Origin: Clostridium folliculivorans
Lineage (GTDB): Bacteria > Bacillota > Clostridia > Clostridiales > Clostridiaceae
DNA: 64,000 bases
Reading direction: 5' to 3'
NCBI RefSeq assembly: GCF_024341905.1
Contig: NZ_BQXY01000004.1
Span: forward strand, 153,729 to 217,728
In this document: positions 55,916 to 64,000 of the stretch, one piece after another
Layout: the number at the start of each line of letters is the position of its first letter
Position numbering within the stretch: the stretch's first letter is position 1
Notes under the pieces: generated by a model
What the model was told of the DNA's origin: nothing
Seen by the model: the letters and a program-made list of their open reading frames with translations, nothing else
Databases searched by the model: none
Program-made: the position numbers and the translations under genes

Positions 55916-57686
55916 AATAAGCTTATGCATGATTGTAAAAAATGAGGAAGAGTATTTACCTAGATGTTTAAATAGTGTTAAAGATATTGTGGATGAAATA
56001 ATAGTAGTAGATACTGGCTCTACAGATAGAACAATAGAGATAGCAAAGGAATTTAATGCGAAAGTATATTCTTTTCAGTGGAGCAATAATTTTAGTGAGG
56101 CTAGAAATGAATCTTTAAAACATGCTACTAAAGATTGGATATTAATATTAGATGCAGATGAAGAAATCTACAAAGAAGATCAAGAACTTTTCATAACTTT
56201 ATTTAATAGTGAACTAGATGAAAATGCTATTTATAATTTTGAAGGAGTAAGCTACTCAGGAAATTATATTGATGAAAATAATAAAACCGTAAATTTAAAT
56301 CCAAGGTTATTCAAAAATAATATGGGAATTCACTATGAATCAGCAATTCATAACCAGCTAGTATCTTCAGAGAACAATTATAATGTAATTTGTGAGGATG
56401 TAAAAATACATCATTATGGATATTTGAATGAAAGGATTATTTCTACTGATAAGAGAAATAGGAACCTAACAATATTAAAAGAACAGTTCAAGGAAAATCC
56501 TAATGATAAATTTATATGCTTTAACTTAGGAAATGAATATGCAGCTTTAGGTGATTTAAAGAAAGCTTTGGAGTTTTACTATAAAGCATATGATAAATTT
56601 GAGCCTAATACAGGATATGGCTTTGCATTAGTAATACGTATGGTATACACACATTATACTCTTGGAGAATATTATGAAGCTTTAAATCTTAGTGATGAAG
56701 GAATAAAATACTATCCTTATTGTACAGATTTGCATTTTTTCAAGGCGGAAATCTTTAAGGCTTTAAGGAAACCAACCTTACAGATTAAAGCGTTGCAAAA
56801 ATGTATTGAAATAGGAGAAGCTCCTGCTAATTTGAAATTTTTCTCTGGAACAGGAGGATTTAAAGCTTACTATGAATTAGGCAATGTCTGTTCAGAATTA
56901 AGAGATTACGAGGGTGCATATAACTATTATGTTGAGGCAATGAAAGCTGAAGCTGGGTTTATAACCCCTATATACGATATTATTCATATACTAAAACTTC
57001 AAAGCTTAAAAGTGAATGAAGTACAGGAGATAATTAAGAGGTTTTTCTCTGACTCTTCAGAAGATTGTAGTATGATGACACAGCTGTTTTTCAAAGAAGG
57101 ATATTACGAAGCGGCATTAGAGTGTTTAGGGAGATGTAGGGGTATTACACTTACAGATGAAATGAAGGCTTTTAAGCTAAAATGTCTTATAAGAATAGGA
57201 AATTATGAAGAGTGTATTGCAGCTGATAATTTTAATGAAGAAACCAAAGGTTATAGTGAATGTTTAATGTATAAAATAATAAGTTATATATTAATTGGTA
57301 AATGTGATAAAGCTAAAGTGATTTTGGATACTAATAGAGATACTCCAATTTACGGGTATGATAAAAAGGTGATTGAAGTATGCAGGCAACTTGTTAATCT
57401 ATTTACTAAAGAGCCAACGTCTACAATAAGTAAAGATGAAAATGAAACAGAATATATGAATATTATTTTGGAAGTTTGGGAGATAATACTAATCAACCGA
57501 AAATATGATGAGCTAGCTGTAGCTGTAAATTTGGCAAATTTAGTGGATAATAGATTCGCACTGCTAGAACTAGGAAAACTTTATTATAGAAATGGATATA
57601 TTGAAATAGCTAAAAGAGAAATCTTAAGATCGATAAAAGAGTTTGAAATATATGATAATGAAGGCTTAGATATTTTGAAAATATAA
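55905..57686 (+). CDS. GT2 glycosyltransferase with C-terminal TPRs, paralogue 2
   Basis: 593 residues, a tandem duplicate of the preceding gene. The same blocks appear in order (ISLCMIVKNEEEYLP, VDTGSTDRT, NFSEARNESLKHATKDW, LDADEE, IHHYGYLNE). It has about 140 extra C-terminal residues with further TPR-like helices. Divergence is strongest in the TPR part, which suggests different acceptor proteins (inference). A 19-bp perfect terminator follows. Confidence 0.9.
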   Translation: MKNEISLCMIVKNEEEYLPRCLNSVKDIVDEIIVVDTGSTDRTIEIAKEFNAKVYSFQWSNNFSEARNESLKHATKDWILILDADEEIYKEDQELFITLFNSELDENAIYNFEGVSYSGNYIDENNKTVNLNPRLFKNNMGIHYESAIHNQLVSSENNYNVICEDVKIHHYGYLNERIISTDKRNRNLTILKEQFKENPNDKFICFNLGNEYAALGDLKKALEFYYKAYDKFEPNTGYGFALVIRMVYTHYTLGEYYEALNLSDEGIKYYPYCTDLHFFKAEIFKALRKPTLQIKALQKCIEIGEAPANLKFFSGTGGFKAYYELGNVCSELRDYEGAYNYYVEAMKAEAGFITPIYDIIHILKLQSLKVNEVQEIIKRFFSDSSEDCSMMTQLFFKEGYYEAALECLGRCRGITLTDEMKAFKLKCLIRIGNYEECIAADNFNEETKGYSECLMYKIISYILIGKCDKAKVILDTNRDTPIYGYDKKVIEVCRQLVNLFTKEPTSTISKDENETEYMNIILEVWEIILINRKYDELAVAVNLANLVDNRFALLELGKLYYRNGYIEIAKREILRSIKEFEIYDNEGLDILKI

Positions 57687-57688
57687 AA

Positions 57689-57747
57689 TAAAATCTCCTT
57701 ATCAATATTATGATAAAAAACATTTTATTATTGATAAGGAGATTTTA
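57689..57747. terminator. Bidirectional terminator at the end of the glycan cluster
   Basis: TAAAATCTCCTTATCAATA (57689-57707) pairs perfectly with 57729-57747, 21-base loop. A/T-rich flanks on both sides serve the convergent genes. Confidence 0.85.
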
Positions 57748-57768
57748 AAAATAAATAACAAATAGAGT

Positions 57769-58575
57769 TTAATCTGAATATGAACCACCAAAGATTATAC
57801 TTTCAGTATCTTGTGGATTAGGCTTAGGGTTTATTGTTATATAATAAGTTTTATCTATATGAAGAGGTGTATTCTCTCCAACATTGTCATACTGATCAAC
57901 CACGTAATAATTGTCTGTGGTACCAGTTAGATGCCTTTTTACAGCAACATCAATTAAGGCATTATACTTTGCATTAGCTGCTACTGTTCCTGTAACCTGT
58001 ACCTGTGCAAGTGAGGGGATACCATTGGGTGGAGCAGGCGGTATACATTTATCTGGAAGCTGCTTCTGAGGTATAGGGGTGAAACTTACCTTTAAAAAAG
58101 GAATCAAGTAATGATCTTTGATTATAGCAGAACCGAAGCTCGCAATTATATCATTGTTTTTTCCAAACAACATAATACATGTACTCCTTTTGGGATTAAC
58201 TATCCAAGCAGAAACAAAAGGGGTTAATGTAGCTTTTGCTACTACCTCAGAGGTAATTGGGTAAAAGTACTTTGGCATGCAGCCATCTATTGTGGGATGA
58301 TTATTAAAAGTGGTGTAAGTGCTGAAATAGCTGCATGGGTAAATTCCAAATACCTTGCTTACATCATTATAAAAATTATCAGTTTTAAATAATATGAGTT
58401 CTGCATAGCATATCAATACATCACTTGGTATTACGGATAAGTCAAAAAAGAGATAGCTAAAATAGGTAGTGATACCATCGCTACCTACTAATATAGTATC
58501 TCCATTTATATTTCCATCTGGAAGTTTATTTGTTATAGTAATACTTTTATTAGCGGGGATTATGACACTTGCCAA
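57769..58575 (-). CDS. DNRLRE-like surface protein with a C-terminal beta module
   Basis: 268 residues from TTG 58575, eight bases after AGAGGTG. The first 150 residues fit the DNRLRE jelly-roll pattern (IIPANKSITITNKLPDGNIN, LFFDLSVIPSDVLICYAELILF). A Pro-rich linker (PIPQKQLPDKCIPPAPPNG) leads to a module with VQVTGTV and YYITINPKP. There is no signal peptide, as for many spore-coat or exosporium proteins. It faces the glycan cluster and may be its acceptor (inference). The second surface gene lies upstream with a family 1 element between. Confidence 0.72.
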   Translation of the reverse strand: MASVIIPANKSITITNKLPDGNINGDTILVGSDGITTYFSYLFFDLSVIPSDVLICYAELILFKTDNFYNDVSKVFGIYPCSYFSTYTTFNNHPTIDGCMPKYFYPITSEVVAKATLTPFVSAWIVNPKRSTCIMLFGKNNDIIASFGSAIIKDHYLIPFLKVSFTPIPQKQLPDKCIPPAPPNGIPSLAQVQVTGTVAANAKYNALIDVAVKRHLTGTTDNYYVVDQYDNVGENTPLHIDKTYYITINPKPNPQDTESIIFGGSYSD

Positions 58576-58645
58576 GGATTTCACCTCTTTTCCCAATATT
58601 ATAAAATATGGAGTGAGATATTAATTTATCTCACTCCACAATTAA

Positions 58646-58740
58646 GATGTACCACCTCAAATCTGGTTTATTCTTAAAAATCTTACGGAGTTTAATTATA
58701 AAATTTGAAAATATATATCTAATTATGAGGTGGTACTCAT
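58646..58740. repeat. Family 1 palindromic element, copy 3
   Basis: GTACCACCTCA (58649-58659) pairs with TGAGGTGGTAC (58726-58736). It aligns with copy 1 and the reverse complement of copy 2 at both ends (GATGTACCAC, AATTTGAAAATATA, TAATTATGA), but the central stem-loop is eroded. It lies between two minus-strand surface-protein genes. Confidence 0.85.
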
Positions 58741-58769
58741 ATAATTAGAATTTAATAGGTTCTATATTA

Positions 58770-59066
58770 TTAAGGTGTTTGAGATAAGCCCCATGTTAAT
58801 GTTACTGTATCCCTGGTCTCTCGCTTTGGAACAATAGTTAAAGTAGTTGTTATATTATAAGTTGTTGTTAAAGAAGTTGTATTACTTAAAGGAAAAGTTT
58901 TCTTAAAATGTGTTGCACTAGTTCTAGGGAAAGTGGTGCTATTATTAATATCCTTTAAATCAAGGGTGACATAACCTACATAGTGTGGGACAAGAGTTCC
59001 AGTAGCTTGTACCGAATAAATAGAACCAGTTTGAGGCGTATCAAAATGCACTGTTGAGTCTGCCAA
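58770..59066 (-). CDS. Small Thr-rich surface-type protein
   Basis: 98 residues from a TTG behind AAAGGAG. Very rich in Thr and Ser, with alternating beta strands (GSIYSVQATGTLVPHYVGYVTL, split after TGTL; TYNITTTLTIVPKR). The VQATGTL...YNITTTLTIVPK layout matches the C-terminal module of the DNRLRE-like protein (VQVTGTV...YYITINPKP), so they probably share a fold. No signal peptide. It is likely a surface or spore protein and a possible O-glycosylation acceptor (inference). Confidence 0.65.
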   Translation of the reverse strand: MADSTVHFDTPQTGSIYSVQATGTLVPHYVGYVTLDLKDINNSTTFPRTSATHFKKTFPLSNTTSLTTTYNITTTLTIVPKRETRDTVTLTWGLSQTP

Positions 59067-59256
59067 AAAAATCAGCTCCTTTGTTTAATTTTAACTAAAA
59101 TATTATCTTATATTTATAATATATGAATGAATTACTGTGATGTGATAGATTTTATTTAATAATGTTATAAAAAAGATATTATTTTGTAAATATTGGAAGA
59201 AAGGTTTGTGTTTTTGTATCAGTGGCCAAATTTTATATAGCATCATATAGTATATG

Positions 59257-59300
59257 GATGCATCACTTTATTCCTTGATATGTCAATGAAGTAATACATC
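59257..59300. repeat. Short hairpin resembling the ends of family 1
   Basis: GATGCATCACTT (59257-59268) and AAGTAATACATC (59289-59300) resemble family 1 termini with most of the interior missing; on the minus strand the stem pairs with G-U exceptions. Possibly a deletion derivative. The rest of the 280-bp gap (59067-59347) shows nothing recognisable. Confidence 0.35.
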
Positions 59301-59308
59301 AATATAAC

Positions 59309-59347
59309 AAGTAAGCCGCTATAAATTAAAATTTATGCGGCTTACTT
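59309..59347. terminator. Terminator of the EcsC-family gene
   Basis: AAGTAAGCCGC (59309-59319) pairs with GCGGCTTACTT (59337-59347), with a further ATAAAT/ATTTAT inner stem. The 3' arm touches the minus-strand stop. Confidence 0.88.
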
Positions 59348-60067
59348 TCATTTATAGAGTAATCTCATCCTATAACAATTCATTGCAGTTTCACCTAACT
59401 TATCTAAAAGCTTTGAGTTTACATAAGCTCCTACAAAGGCACCTACAGCAGGAAGCATCTGTAGTAGTTTAGCTAAATCTATATAATCTCTATATTCTTG
59501 TTGAAAGGTTTTCCAGTCAAACTCGTTTATATCGGAAGGCAGGGATCTTGAATATTCTTCCCAGTTTTCAATTTCAGAGAATATCTTATTTGAATGATTT
59601 TTGCTTGAAAAAGCTAGTTGAAATACATGAAGAATAAAGAGTCTTTCCTTATAGTTACGTACATCAAAACCATATATAGAAGCTACATCAAATAGAAACT
59701 TAAATTTTATAGTTAGTAGAAGTGGAAAATCAGCGAGACCTACTAAAAAACCGCCAGCACCTGTTCCAGCCCCCTCTATCATAGCTGTGGTTTTATATGT
59801 TTCGATTTTTTTTCTTACTAATTCTTCTCTGTCATAAAAACTCATGCTACTGTATGTTTTCTTTGTTATAAACTCAGAACCTGATATAACAGCTTTTGAT
59901 ATATTTTTTATAGATTCTGTCATTATAGTGTGATATTTGTCTGGAAGGATACTGTTTATCTTTTGCTGGCTTTTTTTAGCCAAGTTATCTATAACTGTGG
60001 GTTTTTTATTTACTTTAACTTTCCATTGGTTCACTTCAGATTTTGCTTGATCTATATAGTGTTTCAT
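59348..60067 (-). CDS. EcsC-family protein
   Basis: 239 residues. The EcsC block is MIEGAGTGAGGFLVGLADFPLLLTIKFKFLFDVA (split around GGFLVG), followed by ERLFILHVFQLAF and the C-terminal LLQMLPAVGAFVGAYVNSKLLDKL. These hydrophobic patches suggest membrane association. The family is named from the B. subtilis ecsABC locus, but no ABC transporter genes lie here. Role unknown. RBS AAAGGAG. Confidence 0.85.
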   Translation of the reverse strand: MKHYIDQAKSEVNQWKVKVNKKPTVIDNLAKKSQQKINSILPDKYHTIMTESIKNISKAVISGSEFITKKTYSSMSFYDREELVRKKIETYKTTAMIEGAGTGAGGFLVGLADFPLLLTIKFKFLFDVASIYGFDVRNYKERLFILHVFQLAFSSKNHSNKIFSEIENWEEYSRSLPSDINEFDWKTFQQEYRDYIDLAKLLQMLPAVGAFVGAYVNSKLLDKLGETAMNCYRMRLLYK

Positions 60068-60454
60068 ACAAAATTAATCTCCTTTATAACATAGCTTATG
60101 TTTAGGTAGAATACCGCCTAGGTTTACAGATAGAAAACTTTATTAAGTGTAACATTAAAAGGTTATACTTATATAGTATTAAATATTCATCTTGATGTTA
60201 ATAGTGATGTAGGGTTCTTCTAAGGAAATTTAATTTATATTTGTTCAATACTTTTTGTTTTATAAGCTTTTCAAGCATGTATAAATTAATAGTTAAACTA
60301 AGCGCTCTAAATTATAGATATGTAAAAATGTAAGTTGAAAAATAAAGATATTTTTTATGAATTTAATATATATAAACCTTTACAGAGGAATAAATAAGTG
60401 GTACGATTTAAGTAAGCAAAAGTTAATAAAATAAGCATATGTTAGGGTGATGCT
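60068..60454. other. Gap between EcsC-family gene and psuK
   Basis: 387 bp without a gene between divergent starts. It contains family 3 copy 3 (listed separately) and, presumably, the psuK promoter. No other motif is recognised. Confidence 0.6.
60209..60310. repeat. Family 3 palindromic element, copy 3 (inverted orientation)
   Basis: It aligns with the reverse complement of copy 2 (48736-48840): shared AGGGTTC at the start, TTAATTTATATT, GTT, TTTTCA, then GCATGTATAAATTAATAGT. Pairing between its own ends is poor, so this copy is degenerating. Confidence 0.75.
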
Positions 60455-61543
60455 ATGACGAACAGAGAGCAAGAAATATTACAGATCATAAGAAGAAATC
60501 CTATGATATCACAAAAAGAATTAGCAAATATCTTAGGTATTACTAGGTCTTCAGCAGCAGTACACATAACTAATTTAATAAAAAAAGGCAGTATATTAGG
60601 AAAAGGATATGTGGTAAAGGAAAATCAATATGCTACAGTTGTAGGGGGAGCGAATATAGATATTCAAGGTTTTCCTAGTAGTAAATTGATATACAAAGAC
60701 TCCAATATTGGTGTGGTTAAACATTCATTAGGCGGGGTTGGAAGAAATATAGCTGAAAATATGGTTAGGCTTGGAATTCATACGAAATTTATATCAGTAG
60801 TTGGTGAGGATGTTTACGGTCAAAAGATTATTGATGAAGGAAGACATATCGGAATGGATGTTAAGGAGATAATGGTGGCTCAAGGGCAGAGTACGTCTTC
60901 TTATTTATCAATTTTAGATGAGTATGGAGATATGGCTGTTGCAATATCTCATATGGATGTTATCGAGAAACTTGATGTTAATTATTTGATAAGTAAAAAA
61001 CATGTATTAGAGAATTCTTCAATTACTGTAATTGATACAAATCTCAATGAAGATGTAATCAAATATATAGCAAGTAACTATAAAGAAAGTAAATTATTCT
61101 TAGACACTGTTTCTACTGCAAAGTCCATGAAGGTTAAAGACATAATAGGAGTATTTCACACTATAAAACCTAACAAGTTAGAGGCTGAGATCCTAAGCGG
61201 TATAATGATAGAAGATGACACCAGTTTGAAAAGGGTTGGTAGATATTTCATAGATGCAGGTGTGAAAAATGTATTTATAAGTCTTGGTTCAAAAGGCACT
61301 TATTATACTGACGGAAAACAAGATGGATATATTGAAGGGAAAGCTATAAAGGTAGTAAATGCAACTGGAGCTGGAGATGCATTTATGGCTGGACTTGTAT
61401 ATGGAGAACTTAATGATTTAAGTATAAAACAAAAGGCCATATTCGGTAATGCAGCAGCGATACTTGCACTTAGTCACGAAGATACTATAAACCCTAATAT
61501 TACAGTGGATAATATATATAAGTTAATTGAGGAGGAGTTTTAA
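60455..61543 (+). CDS. psuK: Pseudouridine kinase with N-terminal winged helix (PfkB family)
   Basis: 362 residues. Residues 1-55 form a winged HTH (NPMISQKELANILGITRSSAAVHI). The PfkB kinase follows with SLGGVGRNIAENM and the catalytic NATGAGDAFMAG. It phosphorylates pseudouridine from RNA turnover. PsuG follows after two bases, with the RBS inside the end of this gene. The fused HTH suggests that the kinase can regulate its own operon (known architecture, inferred role). Confidence 0.9.
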   Translation: MTNREQEILQIIRRNPMISQKELANILGITRSSAAVHITNLIKKGSILGKGYVVKENQYATVVGGANIDIQGFPSSKLIYKDSNIGVVKHSLGGVGRNIAENMVRLGIHTKFISVVGEDVYGQKIIDEGRHIGMDVKEIMVAQGQSTSSYLSILDEYGDMAVAISHMDVIEKLDVNYLISKKHVLENSSITVIDTNLNEDVIKYIASNYKESKLFLDTVSTAKSMKVKDIIGVFHTIKPNKLEAEILSGIMIEDDTSLKRVGRYFIDAGVKNVFISLGSKGTYYTDGKQDGYIEGKAIKVVNATGAGDAFMAGLVYGELNDLSIKQKAIFGNAAAILALSHEDTINPNITVDNIYKLIEEEF

Positions 61544-61545
61544 TT

Positions 61546-62460
61546 ATGTTAGAAAAATATTTAGACATTAATCCAGAGGTTAAAAAAGCTTTAGAAGAAG
61601 GTAGACCAGTAGTAGCTTTAGAATCTACTATAATATCTCATGGTATGCCATACCCACAAAACGTTTCAACTGCATTAGCAGTAGAGCAGATCATAAGAGA
61701 TAATGGTGCAGTTCCAGCTACAATAGCTATATTAGGTGGAGTTTTGAAAGTGGGCTTAACAGAAGCGGAAATAGATCATTTAGGTAAAGCAGGAAATGTT
61801 ATAAAGACTTCAAGAAGAGATATACCTTTCATAATAGCTAAAAAAGCTGATGGAGCTACAACGGTTGCTTCAACTATGATAATAGCAGCACTAGCTGGAG
61901 TAAAAGTATTTGCTACTGGAGGAATCGGCGGTGTTCATAGAGAAGCGCAGGAAACTTTTGATATATCAGCAGATTTACAAGAATTTGCTCATACAAATGT
62001 AGCAGTTGTTTGTGCAGGTGCAAAATCAATACTTGATATAGGTTTAACATTAGAATACTTAGAAACTTATGGCGTTCCTGTAGTTGGATTTAAGACTGAA
62101 GAACTTCCTGCCTTCTATACAAGAAAAAGCGGCTTTGGAGTTGATTACAAAGTAGAAGATGAAAAGGAACTTGCTGAAGCAATAAAGGCTAAATGGGATC
62201 TTGGACTAAATGGTGGAGTAGTAATAGCTAATCCTATACCAGAGCAGTATCAAATGGATTATGATACTATAAATAATGCTATAGAAAGTGCATTAAAAGA
62301 AGCAAAGGAAAAAGGAATAAAAGGAAAAGAAAGCACACCATTCTTACTTGCTAAAGTTAAAGAGATTACAGGTGGAGCATCTTTAGATTCAAATATTAAG
62401 CTTGTATTTAATAATGCAGAAGTTGCAGCTAAGCTTGCAGTAGAATTAGCTAAACTTTAA
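61546..62460 (+). CDS. psuG: Pseudouridine-5'-phosphate glycosidase
   Basis: 304 residues. Family motifs ALESTIISHGMPYPQN, TIAILGGVLKVGL, ATGGIGGVHR and GFKTEELPAFYTRKSG are complete. It cleaves the C-C glycosidic bond of pseudouridine 5'-phosphate to uracil and ribose 5-phosphate, using Mn. It is translationally coupled to psuK. A family 2 element and a terminator follow. Confidence 0.96.
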   Translation: MLEKYLDINPEVKKALEEGRPVVALESTIISHGMPYPQNVSTALAVEQIIRDNGAVPATIAILGGVLKVGLTEAEIDHLGKAGNVIKTSRRDIPFIIAKKADGATTVASTMIIAALAGVKVFATGGIGGVHREAQETFDISADLQEFAHTNVAVVCAGAKSILDIGLTLEYLETYGVPVVGFKTEELPAFYTRKSGFGVDYKVEDEKELAEAIKAKWDLGLNGGVVIANPIPEQYQMDYDTINNAIESALKEAKEKGIKGKESTPFLLAKVKEITGGASLDSNIKLVFNNAEVAAKLAVELAKL

Positions 62461-62484
62461 TATCATATTAATTAATGGCTTGAG

Positions 62485-62684
62485 TTGAAATTAAGTTGTC
62501 GCTCTTCCGATACTTCAACGATTTTCGCAAAGAATTAATATGATTTTCGGAAATCTCATAGCTAAAACTGTATAACTCACTACGTTCGGACAATACAGTT
62601 TATTAACGCTATTCCATTTCCGCAAATCATTTAATTCTAATAGCTCAATCATATAGTATCTCCATAGCAACACCTTAATTTCAA
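62485..62684. repeat. Family 2 palindromic (MITE-like) element, copy 2
   Basis: 200 bp. The ends TTGAAATTAAG (62485-62495) and CTTAATTTCAA (62674-62684) are perfect inverted repeats. Inside, GATTTTCGGAAAT pairs with ATTTCCGCAAATC, ATAGC with GCTAT and AAACTGTAT with ATACAGTTT. The copy at 35329 has the same order. This copy keeps better internal pairing. Confidence 0.88.
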
Positions 62685-62712
62685 CAATAGCATTAAGAAG
62701 AAACTATTTAAT

Positions 62713-62772
62713 AAAACTCTCAGTATATAAATGCTAATATAATGTATTTATAAGACTGGGAGTTTTATTATT
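62713..62772 (+). terminator. Terminator-like hairpin after psuKG
   Basis: AAAACTCTCAGT (62713-62724) pairs with ACTGGGAGTTTT (62755-62766, G-U allowed), and an inner ATATAAAT/GTATTTATA stem lies within. A moderate T-rich tail follows. Confidence 0.75.
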
Positions 62773-62840
62773 TAAGGTTACAAGTTTGTACTAAAGTGGC
62801 AATATACCTATGTTAGCAGCATATTTTAAAATGAATAAAC

Positions 62841-62872
62841 AAAACTTTTTTATAAAAATTATAAAAAGTTTT
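62841..62872. terminator. AT-only symmetric hairpin upstream of hcp
   Basis: AAAACTTTTT (62841-62850) pairs with AAAAAGTTTT across TATAAAAATTAT, with T-runs on both strands. It may insulate hcp from upstream transcription. Confidence 0.55.
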
Positions 62873-62878
62873 TATTTC

Positions 62879-62920
62879 GTAACTTAAGTTACCGATTAAT
62901 GTAGAGTAAATTAGTATAAT
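62879..62920 (+). promoter_or_regulatory. FNR/HcpR-type activator site and -10 box of hcp
   Basis: GTAACTTAAGTTAC (62879-62892) is a perfect 14-bp palindrome of the CRP/FNR class. A TATAAT lies at 62915-62920, with no good -35. With a start at about 62926, the palindrome is centred near -41, the class II activator position. HcpR, which controls hcp in many anaerobes, is the likely regulator (inference). Confidence 0.65.
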
Positions 62921-63025
62921 TTGAAATGTAGAGAAGAGATCAAACAAATAAATGCCACTTCAATTAGTCATACGGAAGATGGTACGAATAATTTAAAATA
63001 AATAAATTAAACGGAGGTTACGTTC

Positions 63026-64000
63026 ATGAGTATGTTTTGTTATCAATGTCAAGAAGCAGCTGGAGGTAAAGGCTGTACAATAAAAGGTGTTTGTGGTAAG
63101 ACTGAAGATATAGCAAAATCACAAGATTTATTAATATATGTTGTTAAGGGTCTTGCAGTTGTAAACAATGAAGGAAGAAAAGTTGGAGTTAAAAATAAGA
63201 AAGCTGACAACTTCATAGTTGATAGTTTATTTGCAACAATAACAAATGCAAACTTTGATAGAGATGTATTTATATCAAGAATAAGAGAAGGCTTAGCTTT
63301 AAGAGAAGAACTAAAGGCTGAAGTAGCTAAAGCAGGCGGAAATGTTGGAGTAACAAATGAAAGCTGGTTAGCTAAGATACTTTCTTTCGTTGGATTAAAG
63401 AGAGAAGAAGAAAGCAAACTTCCAGAAGCAACAACTTGGTTCTCAACTAACATTGATGAATTCAATGAAAAGGCTGAAACTGTAGGAGTTCTTTCAACAA
63501 AGGATGAAGATATAAGATCATTAAGAGAATTAACAACTTACGGATTAAAAGGTATGTCAGCTTACGTAAAGCAAGCTAGAGCATTAGGATTTGAAAATGA
63601 TGAAGTTGTTGCTTTCATGGCTCAAGCATTAGCTGAATTACTAGATGATACAAAAACAGTTGATGATTATGTAGCATTAGCTTTAAAAGCTGGTGAAGTT
63701 GGTGTTTCAGGTATGGCATTATTAGATACTGCTAACACTAAGACTTATGGAAATCCTGAAATAACTAAGGTTAATATAGGAGTTAGAAATAACCCAGGTA
63801 TATTAATAAGTGGACATGATTTAAGAGACTTAGAACAATTACTTGAGCAAACAGAAGGAACTGGAGTAGATGTTTATACTCATAGTGAAATGCTTCCAGC
63901 TCACTACTATCCAGCATTCAAAAAATACAAGCACTTTGCAGGAAACTACGGAAATGCTTGGTGGAAACAAAATGAAGAGTTCGAAAAGTTCAATGGACCA
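63026..64000 (+). CDS. hcp: Hybrid cluster protein (hydroxylamine reductase), N-terminal 325 codons
   Basis: Starts at ATG 63026 (RBS CGGAGG) and is open to the right edge. The N-terminal Cys motif [21 protein letters not shown], split around GGKGC, binds the first Fe-S cluster; then [24 protein letters not shown] and [16 protein letters not shown] follow the Hcp family. The ligands of the hybrid cluster lie beyond the window except the H/E part (GHDL). Hcp reduces hydroxylamine or NO and protects from nitrosative stress. It is controlled by the FNR/HcpR-type site upstream. Confidence 0.95.
   Translation, partial: MSMFCYQCQEAAGGKGCTIKGVCGKTEDIAKSQDLLIYVVKGLAVVNNEGRKVGVKNKKADNFIVDSLFATITNANFDRDVFISRIREGLALREELKAEVAKAGGNVGVTNESWLAKILSFVGLKREEESKLPEATTWFSTNIDEFNEKAETVGVLSTKDEDIRSLRELTTYGLKGMSAYVKQARALGFENDEVVAFMAQALAELLDDTKTVDDYVALALKAGEVGVSGMALLDTANTKTYGNPEITKVNIGVRNNPGILISGHDLRDLEQLLEQTEGTGVDVYTHSEMLPAHYYPAFKKYKHFAGNYGNAWWKQNEEFEKFNGP

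Larger units (their letters stand above)
62461..63025. other. Gap between psuG and hcp
   Basis: 565 bp without a gene. In order: family 2 copy 2, a terminator, a symmetric hairpin and the hcp control region, each listed separately. Confidence 0.7.

Noticed and set aside
44748-57686. Prophage or genomic island with integrase
   Set aside because: No integrase, tRNA target or direct-repeat boundary is visible; base composition by eye matches the flanks.
63049-63465. 138-codon minus-strand frame opposite hcp
   Set aside because: The plus strand encodes the conserved Hcp N-terminus; the antisense frame is a consequence of its codon use.
1-64000. CRISPR array, tRNA or rRNA genes
   Set aside because: No spaced direct repeats and no tRNA or rRNA signature sequences were seen on either strand; a covariance search could overturn this for tRNAs.

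Overview
The window is low-GC (about 30 percent G+C), AT-rich DNA with strong GGAGG/GGGGG ribosome binding sites, many TTG and GTG starts, and spore-surface-type proteins. Its genes (PTS sugar uptake, hybrid cluster protein, pseudouridine catabolism, an AprAB-like sulfate reduction operon, exosporium-like proteins) point to a spore-forming Clostridium in the broad sense. I do not name a species. I see no rRNA, tRNA, CRISPR array, transposase gene or prophage. The window opens inside a CobW-family GTPase gene and closes inside hcp.

Region 1 (1-9 kb): a metal-chaperone GTPase with a palindromic operator; a two-gene secreted-protein operon beside an OmpR/histidine kinase pair; an RpiR regulator; a Gfo/Idh/MocA oxidoreductase; an EamA exporter; an atypical cis-prenyltransferase; and an N/Q-rich lipoprotein. 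Region 2 (9-13 kb): a trehalose unit (treB PTS permease, treC phosphotrehalase, treR repressor) with an operator inside the promoter and a structured leader. Region 3 (13-18 kb): an exosporium BclA/BclB-type protein, an S9 peptidase and ilvE. Region 4 (18-26 kb): one sulfur operon, cysC - ssuABC - aprA-like - aprB-like - cysD - cysN, which imports a sulfonate or related sulfur compound, activates sulfate to APS/PAPS and probably reduces APS with an AprBA-like enzyme. CysN carries a decayed APS kinase domain, while a separate intact cysC sits at the head of the operon. Region 5 (26-44 kb): transporters, a cupin-HD-GYP protein, topoisomerase III, a GH4 6-phospho-glucosidase, RodA/FtsW, a homoserine dehydrogenase, a second RpiR regulator, an orphan PTS IIB and a chemoreceptor.

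Region 6 (44.7-59 kb) is a surface-glycan cluster. It holds a GT2-methyltransferase fusion, a second GT, a PIG-L deacetylase, two SDR epimerases, a TPR-glycosyltransferase, a NodB-like deacetylase, an LpxD-like hexapeptide acyltransferase, a UDP-HexNAc 6-dehydrogenase and a tandem pair of GT2-TPR proteins. It ends against two convergent surface-type proteins that share a similar C-terminal module. This looks like a route for making and attaching a modified amino-sugar glycan to a surface or spore-coat protein (inference). Region 7 (59-64 kb): EcsC-family protein, psuK-psuG and hcp with a well-placed FNR/HcpR-type site.

The least-explained signal is in the intergenic DNA. There are three families of dispersed palindromic elements: family 1, about 95 bp, 3 copies with covarying stems; family 2, about 200 bp, 2 copies; family 3, about 100-137 bp, 4 copies. 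There is also a recurring hairpin-plus-terminator leader in front of two unrelated PTS genes, with a third copy after one of them. None of these encodes protein. They are either non-autonomous mobile elements or structured RNA families.
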